Notes: generated by a model from the sequence alone, not told the origin. A stretch of 64,000 nucleotides of DNA from Devosia oryziradicis (GCF_016698645.1 NZ_CP068047.1:2701001-2765000), one strand, 5' to 3'. Shown: positions 17,112 through 28,001, counted from the first letter of the stretch. Translations and numbers: made by a program.

Positions 17112-18101
17112 ATGTTGCTGATCATGAAGCTGATCCGGCTCAGCCTGGTATTGGGTTCGCTTGGCGTGGCGGGCCTTTCCATCCTTGCCCTGTTCGGCTT
17201 TGCCGTGCCGGAATTCGACCTGCTCAACCATGCGCAGCTGCTGTTGCTGCCGGGGACCATCGTTGCCCTGCTGGTGGTGATGCTGGTTTTGCGGGGCAAT
17301 GCGCGTGGCGTCGCGGCGATCATCGTGGTGGTGGGTATCGCCGCCTCGGCCAGTGTGATGCTGCCCGAATTTGCCGGGTCGCTGCGCCAGCGGCCAGCGC
17401 CTCCGGAGGGGAGGACGCTGACGCTGATGACGCATAACCTGTTCGGCATGAACTACGAGATGGAGCAGGTCACTGCCGCCATCTTTGCCGAAGACCCCGA
17501 CATCATCGTCCTGCAGGAATATTTTGGCGAACAAGCCACCGACCTGCACCCCCTGCTGCTGGAGCACTATCCGTATTTTGCCCGGTGCCGCGGCGGCAAG
17601 CGGGCCAATCTGGGGCTCTATTCGCGCATTCCGTTCGAGCAGGCCGAAGACGGGGCCTGCCCCAGCGATGCCTATGGGACGACGCGGACCGCCCACATCC
17701 TCGCCCGCTTCAAAACCAGTGATGGCAAGCCTTTTTCGGTTATCACCACCCATATGGACTGGCCCTTTCCGGTGAACCGCCAACGGGAGCAGCTTACGGC
17801 ACTGTCGGAGGTGGTGGACAAGATCGAGGGGCCGATGATCCTGGCGGGGGATTTCAATTCGACGCCATGGTCCTACGCCCTGCGCGACTTCGTGCTGCGG
17901 AACGAGCTGGAGCGGGAGACGATGAACCTGCTGACCTTTCCGATGAGCTGGTACTATTTCGGCGCGTGGCGAGACACGCTGCCGTTCCTGCCGCTCGACC
18001 ACGTGATGACGCGCGGCGGCATCGTGGTCCACGACATCCATACGGGACGACCCACTGCCAGCGATCACCTGCCGGTGGTGCTCACCTTTTCTGTCGACTA
18101 G
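17112..18101 (+). CDS. membrane-anchored endonuclease/exonuclease/phosphatase family protein
   Basis: A 329-residue protein. The N-terminus has two or three membrane helices (LIRLSLVLGSLGVAGLSILAL, LLLLPGTIVALLVVMLVL, VAAIIVVVGIAASASVML). The EEP domain starts at about residue 103 with TLMTHNLFGMN, then IIVLQEYF (metal-binding Glu), HMDWPF, LAGDFNSTPWS (catalytic DFN) and a final SDHLPVVLTF with the conserved Asp-His. Homologues hydrolyse phosphodiesters; the substrate is unknown. Two starts are possible, 17112 and 17124. The stop overlaps that of the convergent Dabb gene. Confidence 0.9.
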   Translation: MLLIMKLIRLSLVLGSLGVAGLSILALFGFAVPEFDLLNHAQLLLLPGTIVALLVVMLVLRGNARGVAAIIVVVGIAASASVMLPEFAGSLRQRPAPPEGRTLTLMTHNLFGMNYEMEQVTAAIFAEDPDIIVLQEYFGEQATDLHPLLLEHYPYFARCRGGKRANLGLYSRIPFEQAEDGACPSDAYGTTRTAHILARFKTSDGKPFSVITTHMDWPFPVNRQREQLTALSEVVDKIEGPMILAGDFNSTPWSYALRDFVLRNELERETMNLLTFPMSWYYFGAWRDTLPFLPLDHVMTRGGIVVHDIHTGRPTASDHLPVVLTFSVD

Positions 18102-18412
18102 TCGCCAATCTTCATATCGAACACGACCAGCCCATCGGTCCCGCCTTCGAGCGCCGCGACGAGCCTGGCCCCCGCGGCCTGGTGGGCCGGGTGCGGCAGG
18201 TAGCGGTCGCGGGCCGCGGCATCCGCGAAGTCCATGATGAAGCCGTCGTTGAAGCCCTGCCCCAGGCCCTCGGGCGAGATGTTCGGCCCGAAGGTCGCCG
18301 AGAGCAGACCATCGATCTGGCCGACCAGCGCATCGAGCCCAGCATAGATCTCGGCGCGTTCATCGGCGCTGACGCCGCTGCGGAACTTGAACAGAACAAC
18401 GTGGCGGATCAT
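18098..18412 (-). CDS. Dabb (stress-responsive A/B barrel) family protein
   Basis: A 104-residue cytosolic protein that begins [15 protein letters not shown], the usual opening of the dimeric alpha/beta-barrel Dabb family, with later [22 protein letters not shown] containing the family pattern ...Y..HP.H. Function in this clade is unknown; relatives include stress-induced proteins and olivetolic acid cyclase-like enzymes. Its start overlaps the parC stop by four bases (ATGA), so it is translated with parC. Confidence 0.9.
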   Translation of the reverse strand: MIRHVVLFKFRSGVSADERAEIYAGLDALVGQIDGLLSATFGPNISPEGLGQGFNDGFIMDFADAAARDRYLPHPAHQAAGARLVAALEGGTDGLVVFDMKIGD

Positions 18413-20679
18413 CCGACGAACCTGTTGTTGCGGGGGAAGCCATTGGGCGGCTGGCGGCCGGCAGTAGCGCGGTCGCCGAGCCAGTCGGTAAGTTCTTCGG
18501 TCGGCTTGGTGTAGGTCCGGCCAGAAGAATCGGTCCAGGTCAGGCCATCGGCGGCCCAGAAGGTCTTGAGGTCGGAAATGCCGCCATCCTTGTAGCGCTG
18601 GAGGCGCACGCCCTTGCCGCGGCCCATTTCGGCCAGCTGGACCAGGGGGAAGACCAGGAGCTTGCGGTTTTGTCCGATAACGGCGACGCGATCACCGGCG
18701 ACCGGCACCAACAGCGCCGCCTCGTCGGGGGCGCCGACATTGAGGATCTGCTTGCCCTTCCTGGTGTTGGCGATCATCTCGTCTTCGCCGACGATGAAGC
18801 CATAGCCCGACGACGAGGCGATGATGCGCTTCTGGCCCGGGCGATAGACGAAGAGGTCGACGATATCCTGGCCTTCCTCGATATCGACCATGATGCGCAC
18901 AGGCTCGCCCTGGCCGCGACCACCGGGCAGCTTGTCGCCGGCCAGGGTATAGACCTTGCCGCCGGTGGTGAGCATGAGCAGCTTGTCGGTGGTCTCGCAC
19001 TTGATCGCGAGCTTGAGGCGATCGCCGGCCTTGAAGCCGCGCTCGTCGTTCACATCGGTGGCGTGACCGCGTGGCGCGCGGATCCAACCCTTTTCGGAGA
19101 GGATGACGGTGATCGGTTCGCGCTCGATGAAGGCCTCGGTGACTTCGTCGGCATTGGCGGTGGGTGCATCGCCCAGCACAGTGCGACGGGCGCCGAGCGG
19201 ATGGGGCGTGCCATCGGGGTTGGTCAGCGGATAGGTCTTCTTGAGGGCTTCGATTTCCTTGCTGATGGTGCCCCACTGACGCTTGTCGGAAGCCAGCAGC
19301 GCTTCGAGATGCCCCTTCTCCTCGGTGAGGTCGGCGTGCTCCTTGCGCAGCTCGATTTCTTCGAGCTTGCGTAGCGAGCGCAGGCGCATGTTGAGGATGG
19401 CTTCGGCCTGGTTGTCCGTCAGCTCGAAGGTGCTCATCAGCGAAGCCTTGGCATCGTCCTCCTCGCGGATGATGCGGATCACCTCGTCGAGGTTGAGATA
19501 GGCGATGATGTAGCCCGCCAGCACTTCGAGGCGGTTGGCGATCTGTTCGAGCCGATGGTGCGAGCGGCGGACGAGGACTTCCTTGCGGTGTTCGAGCCAC
19601 GCCTTGAGCGCCTGCGCCAGGCTCATGACCTTGGGCACGGCGCCCTTGTCGAGAACGTTGAGATTGAGCGGGAAGCGCGTTTCGAGATCGGTGGTCTTGA
19701 ACAGCTGCTCCATCAGGATGACGGCGTCGACCGTGCGGGCGCGGGGTTCGAGGACCAGGCGGATATCGTCCGAACTTTCGTCGCGCACGTCCTTGAGCAG
19801 GGGCAGCTTCTTGGCCAGCAACAGTTCGGCGATCTTTTCGACCAGGCGCGACTTCTGGATGCCGTAGGGAATTTCGGTGACGACAATGAGATAGACGCCC
19901 CGGCCGGTTTCCTCGATTTCCCACTTCGCGCGCAGGCGGAACGAGCCGCGACCGGTGGCGTAGGAATTGGCGATGGAGGACTGCGACTCGACCAGAATGC
20001 CGCCGGTGGGGAAGTCCGGGCCCTTCACGAACTGAGTCAGGTCGTGGGCGGAAGCATCTGGATTGACATTGATAAGGTGGAGCGCCGCGTCGCAGAGCTC
20101 GGCGACATTGTGGGGCGGAATGGATGTCGCCATGCCCACGGCGATGCCCGTGGAGCCGTTGGCCAAGAGGTTCGGGAAGTTGGACGGCAGGACCACCGGT
20201 TCTTCGTCTTCGCCGTCATAGGTCGGCTTGAAGTCGATGGCGTTCTCGGTGATGCCTTCGAGCAGGCGCATGGCCACATCGGTCATGCGGCTTTCGGTGT
20301 AGCGCATGGCCGCGGCGTTATCGCCGTCGATATTGCCGAAATTGCCTTGGCCATCGACCAGCGGGTAGCGCAGGGCGAAATCCTGCGCCATGCGGACCAG
20401 GGCGTCGTAGATCGACTGGTCGCCATGGGGGTGGAACTTACCGATCACGTCGCCGACGATGCGGGCGGATTTCTTGTAGCCCTCGTTCGGCGCGAGCCTC
20501 AGCAGGCGCATGGCGTGGATGATGCGGCGGTGCACGGGCTTGAGGCCGTCACGTGCATCGGGCAGCGCACGCTGGGTGATGGTCGACAGGGCGTAGGAGA
20601 GGTACCGCTCCTCAAGCGCCTGCTTGAGATCGACGACGCGCTGGTCGTCGGCAGGCGGGAGGGTATCGCTATCAGACAT
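18409..20679 (-). CDS. parC: DNA topoisomerase IV subunit A
   Basis: Type II topoisomerase subunit that cuts and rejoins DNA to decatenate chromosomes. At 756 residues it is the ParC length, not GyrA. The catalytic tyrosine is in [10 protein letters not shown]; the gate region reads [22 protein letters not shown]. The C-terminal beta-propeller region has weak GyrA-box-like blades ([13 protein letters not shown]). At the quinolone-site serine equivalent the sequence has GDQS rather than GDSA, a pattern I recall from other alphaproteobacterial ParC proteins. Dabb follows with a four-base overlap. Confidence 0.96.
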   Translation of the reverse strand: MSDSDTLPPADDQRVVDLKQALEERYLSYALSTITQRALPDARDGLKPVHRRIIHAMRLLRLAPNEGYKKSARIVGDVIGKFHPHGDQSIYDALVRMAQDFALRYPLVDGQGNFGNIDGDNAAAMRYTESRMTDVAMRLLEGITENAIDFKPTYDGEDEEPVVLPSNFPNLLANGSTGIAVGMATSIPPHNVAELCDAALHLINVNPDASAHDLTQFVKGPDFPTGGILVESQSSIANSYATGRGSFRLRAKWEIEETGRGVYLIVVTEIPYGIQKSRLVEKIAELLLAKKLPLLKDVRDESSDDIRLVLEPRARTVDAVILMEQLFKTTDLETRFPLNLNVLDKGAVPKVMSLAQALKAWLEHRKEVLVRRSHHRLEQIANRLEVLAGYIIAYLNLDEVIRIIREEDDAKASLMSTFELTDNQAEAILNMRLRSLRKLEEIELRKEHADLTEEKGHLEALLASDKRQWGTISKEIEALKKTYPLTNPDGTPHPLGARRTVLGDAPTANADEVTEAFIEREPITVILSEKGWIRAPRGHATDVNDERGFKAGDRLKLAIKCETTDKLLMLTTGGKVYTLAGDKLPGGRGQGEPVRIMVDIEEGQDIVDLFVYRPGQKRIIASSSGYGFIVGEDEMIANTRKGKQILNVGAPDEAALLVPVAGDRVAVIGQNRKLLVFPLVQLAEMGRGKGVRLQRYKDGGISDLKTFWAADGLTWTDSSGRTYTKPTEELTDWLGDRATAGRQPPNGFPRNNRFVG

Positions 20680-21347
20680 CGGCAGGGCATTCCGCGGGAA
20701 CGAATCAGGAAAGCACTATAGCGGGTGAGGGGCGGGATTGGGCGCAGACACGCGGTTTTGCACGGGTTTGGGCGTGCGGAAGCGCCGCCTGGGATGCGGT
20801 TGTCGTGCCGTACGGGTTTCGCTCAGGGTAGAGACGCCAACGGGCGCTGGAGAGCGATGGTGGCGAGGCGCTTGCCTCGAAGTATTGGTGGAAGAAGTGA
20901 GGCTAACGCCCCGCCACCATGCCGGGATTTTCGCGGGTTCGGTTCAGGCACGCTGTGTCGCAAGCGTAGCTGCCGGGTTCCCCCCGCTCAAGAGGAGCGA
21001 CCTCCCCTCCCCGACTATCCCCACGACCATCACTCGTCATGACTGGGCTCTGACGTGGGCGACGCAATGGAGAATAGAGGAGGTTTTGCGGGTGGGGATA
21101 AGTTTGCAAACCACAGCGCCAAAGCCCCTCTTCTCGAGGGGGGAGATGACTGCGAGCGCAGAGGCTCCAGGGTGGAGACGTTTGGCCACATATATCTGGG
21201 CCAAACGACACCCTCTCCTACCTCCCCCATCAAGGGGGAGGTTCTCTCCACTCCTGGGCACGATCGAGTTCAACCCGCTGAGCAGCACCTCCCCCTCTGA
21301 TGGGGGAGGTTGGGAGGAGGTGGGCAGCTTGCGCTGAATGCCGGGTG
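20680..21347. other. gene-free stretch between recO and parC containing dispersed repeat A
   Basis: No credible gene is seen on either strand. The reading frames here are low-complexity Pro/Arg/Gly translations of C/G-rich repeats. The left half should hold the parC promoter; the right end contains the palindromic repeat annotated separately. Confidence 0.6.
21208..21326. repeat. dispersed palindromic repeat, copy A
   Basis: About 119 bases containing two small palindromes (CTCCCCC-ATCAA-GGGGGAG and CTCCCCC-TCTGA-TGGGGGAG) joined by a spacer with CTCTCCACTC and GGCACGATC. The same arrangement recurs at 28119-28235, including the flanking CTCCTACCTCCCCCATC and the final GGGAGG, so this is a mobile or propagated repeat family. 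It lies downstream of recO. Confidence 0.85.
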
Positions 21348-22055
21348 TCAGGCGTCCCTGCCGAGCTGTTCGATCAACATCTCCCGCGTGGGCGATGGCT
21401 CGATCTGGCGGGGGCCCCAGACCTGCTGCTGAAGGAAATGTCCGGTGAGGCGCAGGGCGTCGGCGATGTCGTGCGGGCTGGCATTGCCGCGGTTGGTGAG
21501 GAAGCTGGGGAGCGGCAGCAGGCGATCGAGGTAGGGCTGGGCGGCGGCGCGGGAGACGGCGCGTCCGGTCTTGGGCGAGACATGGGTGAGATCGGTGGTG
21601 CTGCCCGTGGCGGCGCACGACGCCAGGTCGAGGCCGAAGCCGAGGTCTTCGAGAACGGCGAGTTCGAAGCGGGCGAGGGCCGCGCCGTCGACGGGGCTAT
21701 CGATAAGGCGAAGGGCCATGCCCAGCAGGCGATCATGCGGATCGCGTTCCGGCAGCAGGCGCAGGTGGTCGCAGACGATCTGGCTAAGGTAGAGCCGGGC
21801 GCGGTCCTCGATCAAAGCCGCAGCGCGGGCCTGCAGCAATTCGACGCCGAAGGTGCCCAGATGGTCTTCGATACGGGCGCGCCAAGTCAGTTGGATGGTG
21901 TTGCCCGGCTGGAGGACGGCGGCGAGACGGCGGGAGCGGCCGCCCCTGACAAGGCCGAGATATCGGCCGCGACCTGCCACCATGGCCTCGGCAATGACCG
22001 AGGTCTCGCCGTGGCGGCGGACACCTATGAGAAGTCCTTCACCGGTCCATTCCAT
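21348..22055 (-). CDS. recO: DNA repair protein RecO
   Basis: RecF-pathway mediator that loads RecA on SSB-coated DNA. The 235-residue protein has the N-terminal OB domain (MEWTGEGLLIGVRRHGETSVIAE, then GRYLGLVRGGRSRR) and an alpha-helical C-terminal part with SCAATGSTTDLTHVSPKTGRAVS, the degenerate zinc-finger region. It follows lepB-rnc-era in the same direction, but is separated from era by a 175-base gap occupied by an imperfect hairpin repeat. Confidence 0.94.
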   Translation of the reverse strand: MEWTGEGLLIGVRRHGETSVIAEAMVAGRGRYLGLVRGGRSRRLAAVLQPGNTIQLTWRARIEDHLGTFGVELLQARAAALIEDRARLYLSQIVCDHLRLLPERDPHDRLLGMALRLIDSPVDGAALARFELAVLEDLGFGLDLASCAATGSTTDLTHVSPKTGRAVSRAAAQPYLDRLLPLPSFLTNRGNASPHDIADALRLTGHFLQQQVWGPRQIEPSPTREMLIEQLGRDA

Positions 22056-22106
22056 GACTAGCGGCTACGACAAGTGGGCGCGAACACAGTGGCGCGGCTC
22101 CTGCGC

Positions 22107-22202
22107 TCCCTCCCCCTTGAGGGGAGGGCCGGGGTGGGGGTAATCCGGTGTGTCACCCATGGACCCCCACCCTCATTCCCTCCCCTCAAGGGGGAGGGAG
22201 GC
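22107..22202. repeat. large imperfect palindrome between era and recO
   Basis: A left arm from 22107 to about 22142 (CTCCCTCCCCCTTGAGGGGA and onward to GGGTGGGGG) is matched by an inverted right arm ending at 22202, around a loop of about 21 bases. Each arm also holds its own small palindrome. It is related in style, but not clearly in sequence, to the repeats at 21208 and 28119. Confidence 0.8.
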
Positions 22203-22230
22203 GAAGGAGCGGGCATCCAGTTTCGGAAGC

Positions 22231-23151
22231 TCACCCCTTCCCATGCGGGTATTCCAGCCCCATTTCGCGGTAGCGCTCGGGGTCATCGCCCCATTTTTCG
22301 CGGACCTTGACGAACAGGAAGAGGTGAATGGGCACCTCGTACATCGCCATCAGCTCCTTGCGCGATTCCGCGCCGATGGCCTTGATGGTCTGGCCCCCGG
22401 CACCGAGCACGATCTTCTTGTGGCTCTCGCGCGCGAGGTAAATGACCTGGTCGATCTTGTACGAGCCGTCCTTCTGGATCTTGAAGCTCTCGGTCTCGAC
22501 CGTGGAATTGTAAGGGATCTCGTCGTGGACGCGCAGGAACAGCTTTTCGCGCGTGATCTCGGCGGCCGTTATGGCCATGGTCAGATCGGTGAGGTGATCC
22601 TCGGGGAAGTGCCAGGGTCCAGGCGGAATGTGCTTGACGCACCAATCCATGAAGTCCTGCACGCCATAGCCCTTGAGTGCCGAGATCATGAAGGTCGACT
22701 CGAAGCGCAGCTTCTCGTTGAGGGTCTGGCTCAGCTCGAGCAGGGCTTCGTTCTTGATCGCATCGATCTTGTTGAGGATCAGGATCTTGGGGTGGGTGAT
22801 GTTGGCGAGGCCCTCGATCAACCCTTCAAGATCCGGCGTGATGCCGCGCTCTGCATCGACGATGAAGGCGACGAGATCGGCATCCCCTGCCCCGCCCCAG
22901 GCGCTATCGACCATGGCGCGGTCTAGCCGCCGCTTGGGCGCAAAAATGCCGGGGGTGTCGATGAAGACCAGTTGGGCCTTGTCGAGCGTGACGACGCCAC
23001 GGACCTGCGACCGGGTGGTCTGTGCCTTGTGGGTAACGATGGACACCTTGGTGCCGACAAGGGAATTGAGCAGTGTCGACTTGCCGGCATTGGGTGCGCC
23101 GACCAGGGCGATGAAGCCGCAGGACGTATCGGTGGGTTCGAGGTCGGTCAT
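22231..23151 (-). CDS. era: GTPase Era
   Basis: Ribosome-assembly GTPase that binds 16S rRNA. The 306-residue protein has the G1 motif GAPNAGKST, G3 DTPGIF, G4 NKID and the C-terminal KH domain with IVLGAGGQTIKAIGAESRKEL. The ATG at 23151 overlaps the rnc TGA (ATGA), so the longer open frame to 23169 is not needed. It belongs to the lepB-rnc-era block. Confidence 0.98.
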   Translation of the reverse strand: MTDLEPTDTSCGFIALVGAPNAGKSTLLNSLVGTKVSIVTHKAQTTRSQVRGVVTLDKAQLVFIDTPGIFAPKRRLDRAMVDSAWGGAGDADLVAFIVDAERGITPDLEGLIEGLANITHPKILILNKIDAIKNEALLELSQTLNEKLRFESTFMISALKGYGVQDFMDWCVKHIPPGPWHFPEDHLTDLTMAITAAEITREKLFLRVHDEIPYNSTVETESFKIQKDGSYKIDQVIYLARESHKKIVLGAGGQTIKAIGAESRKELMAMYEVPIHLFLFVKVREKWGDDPERYREMGLEYPHGKG

Positions 23152-23858
23152 CTGGAGGACTCCTTCCACACCTTCTGGGCAATCAGAAACATCTCGGCAG
23201 CCTTGTGTTCGGCGATCTTCTTTGAAGGGCCGGTGGCGCTCAGGCTATCATAATCGCCAAGCGTGACGGTGATGGTGAATTGCGGCGCGTGATCGGGGCC
23301 GCTGCGGTCGGTCTGGGTATAGGTGGGCGGCTCGAGGCCGCGGGCCTGGGCCCATTCCTGGAGCGTGGTCTTGGCATCGGCCTTGTTGGCCTGGCCGTCG
23401 GCCAGGAATTCCTCGAACATGCGCTCGACGAACTCATAGGCCTTGCCGAGGCCACCATCGCAATAGATGGCGCCGATGACCGCTTCGGTCACGTCGCCCA
23501 GGATGGCTTCCTTGTCGGCGCCGCCGGTGCGGGCCTCGCTGTCGCCCAGATGAAGTTCGGGGCCAAGATCGAGCGTGCGGGCGATGATCGCGCAGGTTTC
23601 CTTGCGAACCAGCGTGTTGAGCGTGCGGCTCAGTTCGCCCTCATTGGCCTTGGGATAGCGGCGGTAGAGCATGTCGGCCACGACGAGCCCAAGGACGCGG
23701 TCGCCGAGAAATTCCAGGCGCTGGTAGCTGCGCTCGATGCGCTTGGCAGGCGAGACAGCGCTGGAATGGGTCAGCGCGCGGTTGAGCAGGTCCGGGTCGG
23801 CAAACTTGTAGCCGAGCCGGAACTGCAGCTTGTCGTGGTTGCGTGCGCCACGGCTCAC
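23148..23858 (-). CDS. rnc: ribonuclease III
   Basis: Double-stranded RNA endonuclease for rRNA and mRNA processing. The 236-residue protein has the signature QRLEFLGDRVLGLVVADML with catalytic acids, the second acidic cluster in GDVTEAVIGAIY, and a C-terminal dsRNA-binding domain from about residue 160 (DAKTTLQEWAQARG). The GTG start at 23858 overlaps the lepB TGA (GTGA); upstream codons lie inside lepB and lack homology. Confidence 0.97.
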   Translation of the reverse strand: MSRGARNHDKLQFRLGYKFADPDLLNRALTHSSAVSPAKRIERSYQRLEFLGDRVLGLVVADMLYRRYPKANEGELSRTLNTLVRKETCAIIARTLDLGPELHLGDSEARTGGADKEAILGDVTEAVIGAIYCDGGLGKAYEFVERMFEEFLADGQANKADAKTTLQEWAQARGLEPPTYTQTDRSGPDHAPQFTITVTLGDYDSLSATGPSKKIAEHKAAEMFLIAQKVWKESSR

Positions 23859-24679
23859 GGCGCAGCGGTACCGGGATACTGCTGGTCGGTGGAGACGCCC
23901 TGGAACATGCGATCCCAACGCACATTGGCCGGCCACTGCCAGAGCTGCCAGGGCGGAATGTTGTTCTTGATGGAGAAGAAGCGGGCCTCGGCCTTTGCAA
24001 TCAGGTTGACGGCCGGCACGTAGCCGACCTGGCTCAGAACGCGGCTATCGGCCGAACGGTCGCGATTGTCGCCCATCATGAAATAGTGGCCGGCGGGCAC
24101 GACATATTCCGACGTATTGTCCAGCGGGCCGGCGTCGGAAATTTCCTGGATGATGTGGGTGGTGCCTTCGGGGAAGGTCTCGCGATAGGCGGTGACGTCC
24201 ACCGTCTGGCCGTTGCTGTCAGTATCGGTTGCCTTGCCGATCTCCTCTCGCTCGACCATGGTGCCGTTGATATAGAGGCGGCCTTCCTTGACCTGGATGG
24301 TATCGCCCGGCAGGCCGACGACGCGCTTGATGTATTCGATGTTCTGCGGCACGGGGCGGAACACGGCGATGTCGCCGCGATTGGGCTCGCGGCCAAAGAT
24401 GCGGGTGTTGATGGGCAGTTCGAAATCGAGCAGCGCGAAATCGCCGTAGCGGCCCAACGAGAACGAGTGCTTGCCATAGCCCCAGACGAACTTGTTGGCG
24501 ACGAAGTAGTCGCCGATCATCATGGTCTGCTGCATGGAGGCCGTGGGGATCGAGAACGGCTGATAGAGGAATGAGCGCAGGACGATCGCGATCAACAAGG
24601 CCTCGAGCACCACAACGATGGTTTCGACCCACTCGTTGGAAGCTGACTTCTTGATGGACTTGTCGGCGGGCTGGCTCAT
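23855..24679 (-). CDS. lepB: signal peptidase I
   Basis: Inner-membrane serine/lysine protease that removes signal peptides. The 274-residue protein has one N-terminal membrane helix (TIVVVLEALLIAIVLRSFLY), the catalytic serine in SIPTASMQQTM, the catalytic lysine in YIKRVVGLPGD and the GDNRDRSADSR box. It overlaps rnc by four bases and lies 52 bases after acpS. Confidence 0.98.
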   Translation of the reverse strand: MSQPADKSIKKSASNEWVETIVVVLEALLIAIVLRSFLYQPFSIPTASMQQTMMIGDYFVANKFVWGYGKHSFSLGRYGDFALLDFELPINTRIFGREPNRGDIAVFRPVPQNIEYIKRVVGLPGDTIQVKEGRLYINGTMVEREEIGKATDTDSNGQTVDVTAYRETFPEGTTHIIQEISDAGPLDNTSEYVVPAGHYFMMGDNRDRSADSRVLSQVGYVPAVNLIAKAEARFFSIKNNIPPWQLWQWPANVRWDRMFQGVSTDQQYPGTAAP

Positions 24680-24731
24680 GGATTTCCCCGGAAAGGTGGC
24701 GCGGCAGCGTTATGCCTTTGTCCCAGCCGGG

Positions 24732-25139
24732 TCAATCGGCAGTCGTAGGCAGGGCTTCGATGATGACGAAAGCCTGGGCCAGGCCGGCGTCGTCGGTAAT
24801 GGTGACGTGGATGTGGGGAACGTGACCCGGCGGCACAAGGCGGGCCAGTGCTTTTGCGGCGCCGTTGGTCAGGTGCATGGTTGGCTGGCCCGACGGCAGG
24901 TTCACCACGCCCATGTCGCGCCAATAGACGCCCCAGGAAATGCCCGTGCCCAGGGCCTTGGAGCAGGCCTCCTTGGCGGCGAACCGCTTGGCATAGGAGG
25001 CCGCGCGCTGGGCCCGGCGGTCGGACTTGCGGCGCTCGATTTCGGTAAAGCAGCGGTTGGTGAAGCGATCCCCGTATTTGGCGAGGGTCTGCTCCACGCG
25101 GTGGATCTGGATGAGGTCGGAGCCCATGCCGATGATCAC
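24732..25139 (-). CDS. acpS: holo-[acyl-carrier-protein] synthase
   Basis: Attaches the 4'-phosphopantetheine arm to acyl carrier protein. The 135-residue product has the AcpS N-terminus [15 protein letters not shown] (metal-binding Asp8) and [14 protein letters not shown] with the conserved Glu. The ATG overlaps the pyrE TGA by four bases, so pyrE and acpS are coupled. Confidence 0.97.
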   Translation of the reverse strand: MIIGMGSDLIQIHRVEQTLAKYGDRFTNRCFTEIERRKSDRRAQRAASYAKRFAAKEACSKALGTGISWGVYWRDMGVVNLPSGQPTMHLTNGAAKALARLVPPGHVPHIHVTITDDAGLAQAFVIIEALPTTAD

Positions 25140-25726
25140 TTCACCCCCTGAATGCCGCGGCTGCCCGGCTTCACGGGGGGGATGGCTGCCAGTTCGGGAG
25201 GGAGCTGGTCGGCCGGATAGGCGGGAACCTTGAATTCGATCAGCGAAACCAGGGGCACGCCGACATCGGCTTCGCCACCCGAGCGATCAATGAGGCAGGC
25301 GGCGGCGACCACATTGGCGCCGATGCCGCGCAAGGCTTCGACACATTCGCGGATGGAAAGGCCGGTGGAGACGATGTCCTCGACCACGATCACCTGGTCA
25401 TCCGCGTTGATCTCGAAGCCGCGGCGCAGCTCGAACTTGCCCTCGACACGCTCGGTATAGAGCGCGGGGACGCCGAGATGGCGGGAGGTTTCGTAGCCCG
25501 GGATGATGCCACCAATGGCGGGCGAAACCACCTTGGTGACGCCGGGGAACTCGGCGTGGATGCGCGCGGCCAGCGCCTTGCAGAGCTTCTCGGTCTGCGC
25601 TGCATACTGGAAGACCCTGGCTTTCTGCAGGAAGACCGGCGAGCGCAGGCCGGAGGACAGGATGAAGTGACCCTCGAGCATGGCTCCGCAGTCGCGGAAA
25701 ATGTCCAGCACTTCATCTTTCGTCAT
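25136..25726 (-). CDS. pyrE: orotate phosphoribosyltransferase
   Basis: Converts orotate and PRPP to OMP in pyrimidine synthesis. The 196-residue protein shows the PRPP-binding loop [16 protein letters not shown] and the substrate region [12 protein letters not shown]. The ATG at 25726 has GGAGG seven bases upstream, better than the TTG two codons earlier. The start lies inside the last codons of rsh (14-base overlap). It is coupled to acpS downstream. Confidence 0.96.
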   Translation of the reverse strand: MTKDEVLDIFRDCGAMLEGHFILSSGLRSPVFLQKARVFQYAAQTEKLCKALAARIHAEFPGVTKVVSPAIGGIIPGYETSRHLGVPALYTERVEGKFELRRGFEINADDQVIVVEDIVSTGLSIRECVEALRGIGANVVAAACLIDRSGGEADVGVPLVSLIEFKVPAYPADQLPPELAAIPPVKPGSRGIQGVK

Positions 25727-28001
25727 CAGCAAACCTCCGGTCGACCTTGCCGTCCCATTCCAGGGTCGAAATCATGCCCGCTTCGCGGATGCCGGCGCGC
25801 TGGACGGCCGACAGGCCCGGACTGCGCTTGAGGGTTGCCAGAACATCGGTCAGTTGCGCAAGGTCGCGCACCTCGATTTCGAAGATCATCTGGTGAAAGT
25901 CGGGCGAAATCATCCGCATCACCAGATTGTTGATGTTGGCGTCGCAGGCCGCGATGGCCGAGGAAATCTGGGCCAGCGAGCCGGGCTTGTTGACCGATTC
26001 CATGGTGATGACGATGGGATAGAGCTTGTCCTCCCCACCCTTGAGGCTCCAGCGGACATCGACCCAGGCCACGTCGCTGTCATGCTTGTCGGTCAGCGCG
26101 TCCGAATGAATGGGATAGACGAGCATGGGCATGTCGGGCTGGAGGATGCCGACCAGCCGATCACCCGGCACGACGCCCTCGGGTGAGACCGTCACCGGCA
26201 TATGGAAATCGAGCTGCGCCAGCGCCGCCTTGGCGCGAGGACCGGAGCGCTGGCCGCCGGGCACGCGGAAGCGGAACAGGTCGGTGGCACGCAAGGCGAA
26301 CCAGCCATCGGCGGTGTCGGCAACCGGCAGATCGAGCTTGCGACGGCGCTTGCGCAGGCCCTTGAGCTTGGCGAGTTCGGCGGCAAGCGGCTCGGAACCG
26401 ACCTTGCCCTCCCCCACAGCAATCAGCAGGTCGCGGCGGCTGGGTGAGCCGAGAGCATCGGCCAGGGCCTTGGCCTCGGTGTCGTCGAGCATGACGCCTT
26501 CGCGCTCGAGCAGCATGTTGAGCACATGCTCGCCAAGGGCAAAGGCGCGCTGCGTGGCAGCATGCCGGACGGCGCGCCGGATGGCCGCACGGGCCTTGCC
26601 GGTCGCCGCGATGCCCAGCCAGTTCACGGGCGGCAGATGGTTCTGGTCGCGGATGATCTCGACTTCGTCGCCGCTGCGCAGTTGGGTCACCAGCGGCAGG
26701 ATAGAGCCGTTGATCTTGGCGCCGACGGTGGTGTCACCGATATCGGTGTGGAGCGCGTAGGCGAAATCAATCGGCGTTGCGCCGCGGGGCAGCGCGATCA
26801 GCCGGCCGCGCGGGGTGAAGCAGAATACCTGGTCCTGGAACAGTTCCAGCTTGGTATATTCGAGGAAGTCCTCGGTGGAGGAATTGCCCGTGGTCAGGTG
26901 ACCGATGGTCTGGCGCAGCGAGCCATAGGCCTGCGATTCATGTTCGATGCGGCCGAGATCGGCCGAGGCGCCATCCTTGTAGAGGGCGTGCGCAGCGATG
27001 CCGAATTCGGCCACGCGATCCATCTCCTCGGTGCGGATCTGCAGCTCGGCGCGCTGGCGGCCGGGGCCGACGATGGTGGTGTGGATGGACTGGTAGTCGT
27101 TGTGCTTGGGGACTGAAATATAGTCCTTGAAGCGGCCGGGCACGACCTTCCACTTGGTGTGGACGACGCCGACGGTGCGATAGCACTCCTCGACCGAACC
27201 AACGATGACGCGGAAGCCGATCATGTCGGAGAGCTGTTCCAGCGCGATCGACTTGCGCTCGATCTTGTTGAAGATCGAGAAGGGCGACTTCACGCGCGCC
27301 TTGACCCGGGCGGTGATGCCCTCGGTGGCGAGGCGCTCGCTGAGTTCGGCCGAAATGGTCGAAATCGTCTCGCGATATTCCTCCTGCATTTCGTCGAGCC
27401 GTGCGACGATGGCCTGGTAATGCTCGGGCTGAAGAATCTTGAACGAGATGTTCTCCAGCTCGTTGCGCATGTCCTGCATACCCATGCGGCCAGCGAGCGG
27501 CGCATAGATATCCATGGTCTCCTGCGCGATACGCTTCTGCTTTTCCGGCGCCATGAACTGCAGGGTGCGCATGTTGTGCAGGCGGTCGGCGAGCTTGACC
27601 AGGAGGACGCGCACGTCCTGGCTGATGGCCAGCAGCAGCTTGCGCAGGTTCTCGGCCTGGGCTTCTTCGCGCGAGACGAGGTTGAGGCGCTCGATCTTGG
27701 TCAGGCCATCGACGATGGTGGCGATTTCGCCGCCGAACAGCTGGTCGATCTCGGCGCGGGTCGCGTCGGTATCCTCGATGGTGTCGTGCAGCAGCCCGAC
27801 GGCGATGGAGGCATCGTCGAGCTTGAGCTCGGTGAGGATGGCAGCCACTTCGAGCGGATGATTGAAATAGGGGTCGCCCGAGGCACGCTTCTGCGAGCCA
27901 TGCTTCTGCATGGCGTACACATAGGCCTTGTTCAACAAATTCTCGTCGGCGTTCGGGTTATAGGCCTGAACGCGTTCGACAAGCTCGTATTGACGCATCA
28001 T
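25713..28001 (-). CDS. rsh: bifunctional (p)ppGpp synthetase/hydrolase (RelA/SpoT homologue Rsh)
   Basis: Makes and degrades the stringent-response alarmone. The 762-residue protein carries an intact HD hydrolase domain ([21 protein letters not shown]), a synthetase domain with [20 protein letters not shown], a TGS domain ([19 protein letters not shown]) and a C-terminal ACT domain ([17 protein letters not shown]). The RFKD text is the RxKD form of bifunctional enzymes, not the ExDD of monofunctional RelA. A second ATG one codon in is an equally good start. pyrE and acpS follow directly. Confidence 0.96.
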   Translation of the reverse strand: MMRQYELVERVQAYNPNADENLLNKAYVYAMQKHGSQKRASGDPYFNHPLEVAAILTELKLDDASIAVGLLHDTIEDTDATRAEIDQLFGGEIATIVDGLTKIERLNLVSREEAQAENLRKLLLAISQDVRVLLVKLADRLHNMRTLQFMAPEKQKRIAQETMDIYAPLAGRMGMQDMRNELENISFKILQPEHYQAIVARLDEMQEEYRETISTISAELSERLATEGITARVKARVKSPFSIFNKIERKSIALEQLSDMIGFRVIVGSVEECYRTVGVVHTKWKVVPGRFKDYISVPKHNDYQSIHTTIVGPGRQRAELQIRTEEMDRVAEFGIAAHALYKDGASADLGRIEHESQAYGSLRQTIGHLTTGNSSTEDFLEYTKLELFQDQVFCFTPRGRLIALPRGATPIDFAYALHTDIGDTTVGAKINGSILPLVTQLRSGDEVEIIRDQNHLPPVNWLGIAATGKARAAIRRAVRHAATQRAFALGEHVLNMLLEREGVMLDDTEAKALADALGSPSRRDLLIAVGEGKVGSEPLAAELAKLKGLRKRRRKLDLPVADTADGWFALRATDLFRFRVPGGQRSGPRAKAALAQLDFHMPVTVSPEGVVPGDRLVGILQPDMPMLVYPIHSDALTDKHDSDVAWVDVRWSLKGGEDKLYPIVITMESVNKPGSLAQISSAIAACDANINNLVMRMISPDFHQMIFEIEVRDLAQLTDVLATLKRSPGLSAVQRAGIREAGMISTLEWDGKVDRRFADDER

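Noticed and set aside
18692..19924. 410-codon minus-strand frame within parC
   Set aside because: Same strand but different frame from parC, rich in Arg/Pro/Gly; parC motifs are intact in the other frame.
20740..21340. Proline/arginine-rich ORFs in the parC-recO gap
   Set aside because: They translate C/G-rich palindromic repeats and show no start signal or conservation features.
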